This document shows, in pieces, positions 63,212 through 64,000 of a DNA stretch of 64,000 nt. A program made the position numbers and the translations under genes. Under the pieces are notes generated by a model that saw only the letters and a list, made by a program, of their open reading frames with translations, had not been told where the DNA came from and did no database searches. This DNA comes from Staphylococcus haemolyticus. Lineage in GTDB: Bacteria > Bacillota > Bacilli > Staphylococcales > Staphylococcaceae. Positions within the stretch are counted from its first letter, which is position 1, and every line of letters begins with the position of its first letter. Where the stretch lies: assembly GCF_006094395.1 (NCBI RefSeq), contig NZ_CP035291.1, positions 992,001-1,056,000 on the forward strand. Direction: 5' to 3'.

Positions 63212-63258
63212 AAAGTATCGAACTTGAGGCATTATATATGTTTCAAGCTCGATACTAT
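63212..63258 (-). terminator. Terminator of the DUF3267 gene
   Basis: AGTATCGAACTTGAGGCAT pairs with ATGTTTCAAGCTCGATACT; in minus sense the stem is followed by TTTTTTAAT. Confidence 0.8.
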
Positions 63259-63263
63259 GATAC

Positions 63264-63821
63264 TCAGTGAAAAGATTGATAAGGCACTTTATTTAATATA
63301 TTTATACCTGTTTGATGTTCCTCGATAAAATGACCTTCATTTGAAAAAATAATAATTTTAAGATATAAAAAATCCATTACAGATATGCCAAAATTTAACG
63401 CAAGTAAAAACATAAAATAATGTCCATATTGCGGAAAATGCATCGTTAGAAAAATCAAAAATATAGTTATTAAAATAAAAGGTAAAATTAAATTAATACA
63501 AAAGTATATCTTATGTACAGGCGTACTTACATACGTATTAAAATAGGGTAACCAGCGCTTTTTGTTTAATTTATGAATTCTAAATGAATTAACATAAGGT
63601 AAGAAAAAGAGAAGGTGTAATGCTTTATGGATAGGGTACATAAGTGCAACAATTATTAATAAGATAATAAAATGTCGATCTGACAAAGGTGTATTTACAA
63701 AATAATACATTATTTCATAACTAATTAAAAATGCAATGACTGTAATAGTAAAACTTAAAAATGCAATTCTTGGTACACCAAATCGTGCATGAATATCAAT
63801 TTGACGTTTACATAGAAACAT
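63264..63821 (-). CDS. DUF3267 family membrane protein
   Basis: Protein of 185 residues with about four membrane helices: IAFLSFTITVIAFLISYEIMYY, HFIILLIIVALMYPIHKALHLLFFLPY, IYFCINLILPFILITIFLIFLTM and YFMFLLALNFGISVMDFLYLKIIIF. The H-x3-H (HKALH) within helix two and the later Asp in SVMDFLYLK fit the DUF3267 pattern, which is related to site-2-protease-like metallopeptidases, but no full HExxH is present. Function unknown. AGAGGTG ribosome site. Its S. aureus counterpart also lies beside prsA. Confidence 0.82.
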   Translation of the reverse strand: MFLCKRQIDIHARFGVPRIAFLSFTITVIAFLISYEIMYYFVNTPLSDRHFIILLIIVALMYPIHKALHLLFFLPYVNSFRIHKLNKKRWLPYFNTYVSTPVHKIYFCINLILPFILITIFLIFLTMHFPQYGHYFMFLLALNFGISVMDFLYLKIIIFSNEGHFIEEHQTGINILNKVPYQSFH

Positions 63822-63911
63822 ACTGACACCTCTTAATAGGTCTTATTTATATACGCTACGTATTATCTAACTATCAGTAAAAACAGTCAAGTCAATTTTG
63901 GCATTAATAAA

Positions 63912-63952
63912 GAGAGTAGCGAAATATTCATAATGAATTCAACGCCACTCCC
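63912..63952 (-). terminator. Probable terminator of the next minus-strand gene
   Basis: GAGTAGCG (63914-63921) pairs with CGCCACTC (63943-63950), allowing one G-U, with an inner ATTCAT/ATGAAT pairing. In minus sense a T-rich run follows. A frame ending SKDNK-stop at 63983 may be the 3' end of the gene it serves. Confidence 0.5.
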
Positions 63953-64000
63953 GTATCACAGTTTAATCTAATGATTAAAACTTTATTTATTATCTTTTGA

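Noticed and set aside
63983..64000. Possible 3' end of a minus-strand gene (SKDNK-stop)
   Set aside because: Only five codons are visible; the nearby hairpin at 63912-63952 makes it plausible but it cannot be identified.

Overview
The window is low-GC Gram-positive chromosome from a coagulase-negative Staphylococcus. The 16S rRNA gene (34876-36429), and especially its V1-V2 region, fits the S. haemolyticus/S. hominis neighbourhood as I remember it; S. haemolyticus is my best guess, not proven here. Nearly every protein has a recognisable S. aureus counterpart in the same order: dinB, ftnA, murT-gatD, map, vraUTSR, ptpA, ampS, sgtB, recX, mutY, Sav1866, hemL2/bcp/perR, rrn operon, queG, fumC, airSR, yheB/yheA, yhaONM, prsA. 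It is therefore mostly core chromosome, with one insertion sequence and little accessory DNA.

Layout. 1-6400: end of DNA polymerase IV, a DnaQ-like exonuclease, ferritin, the MurT-GatD lipid II amidation pair, a FUSC membrane protein and methionine aminopeptidase. 6400-8350: an SDR oxidoreductase and a nickel/cobalt permease broken by an extra 8-bp repeat unit. 8460-11370: the vraUTSR cell-wall-stress operon. 11390-15735: YihY membrane protein, PtpA, DUF1128, aminopeptidase AmpS, a thioesterase. 15787-17735: an IS1182-family (IS1272-like) element. 17760-34130: radical SAM YfkAB, PfpI-like protein, transglycosylase SgtB, RecX-YfhH, a teichoic-acid-type ABC pair with degenerate ATPase motifs, YfhP, MutY, a nucleotide phosphatase (Ntdp), exporter Sav1866, a second FUSC protein, HemL2, Bcp, a 2-hydroxyacid dehydrogenase and PerR. 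34150-42670: a complete rRNA operon (16S, Ile and Ala tRNAs, 23S, 5S) followed by 29 tRNA genes, including five tandem aberrant tRNA-Gly(UCC). 42890-49680: stand-alone PTS IIC, amino-acid ABC transporter, QueG, TrmL and small proteins. 49885-64000: FumC, an RluA-type pseudouridine synthase, AirSR, an HTH regulator, YheB/YheA, YhaO-YhaN-YhaM, the foldase PrsA and a DUF3267 protein.

How it works together. Many genes serve the cell envelope: MurT/GatD amidate lipid II, SgtB polymerises glycan, the aberrant tRNA-Gly genes probably supply glycine for the pentaglycine bridge, VraTSR senses wall damage, PrsA folds exported proteins, AirSR and the adjacent HTH regulator are linked to wall metabolism and beta-lactam response in S. 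aureus, and a TarGH-like pair sits mid-window. A second theme is oxidative/iron stress: PerR is encoded here and PerR-box-like palindromes lie before perR, ftnA and in the hemL2/bcp divergent promoter.

I saw no CRISPR array, prophage, toxin-antitoxin module or unmistakably new system. The best items for a second look are the repeat-frameshifted permease, the five-copy tRNA-Gly array, the degenerate TarH-like ATPase, the motif shared by the vra and prsA promoters, and the IS placement.
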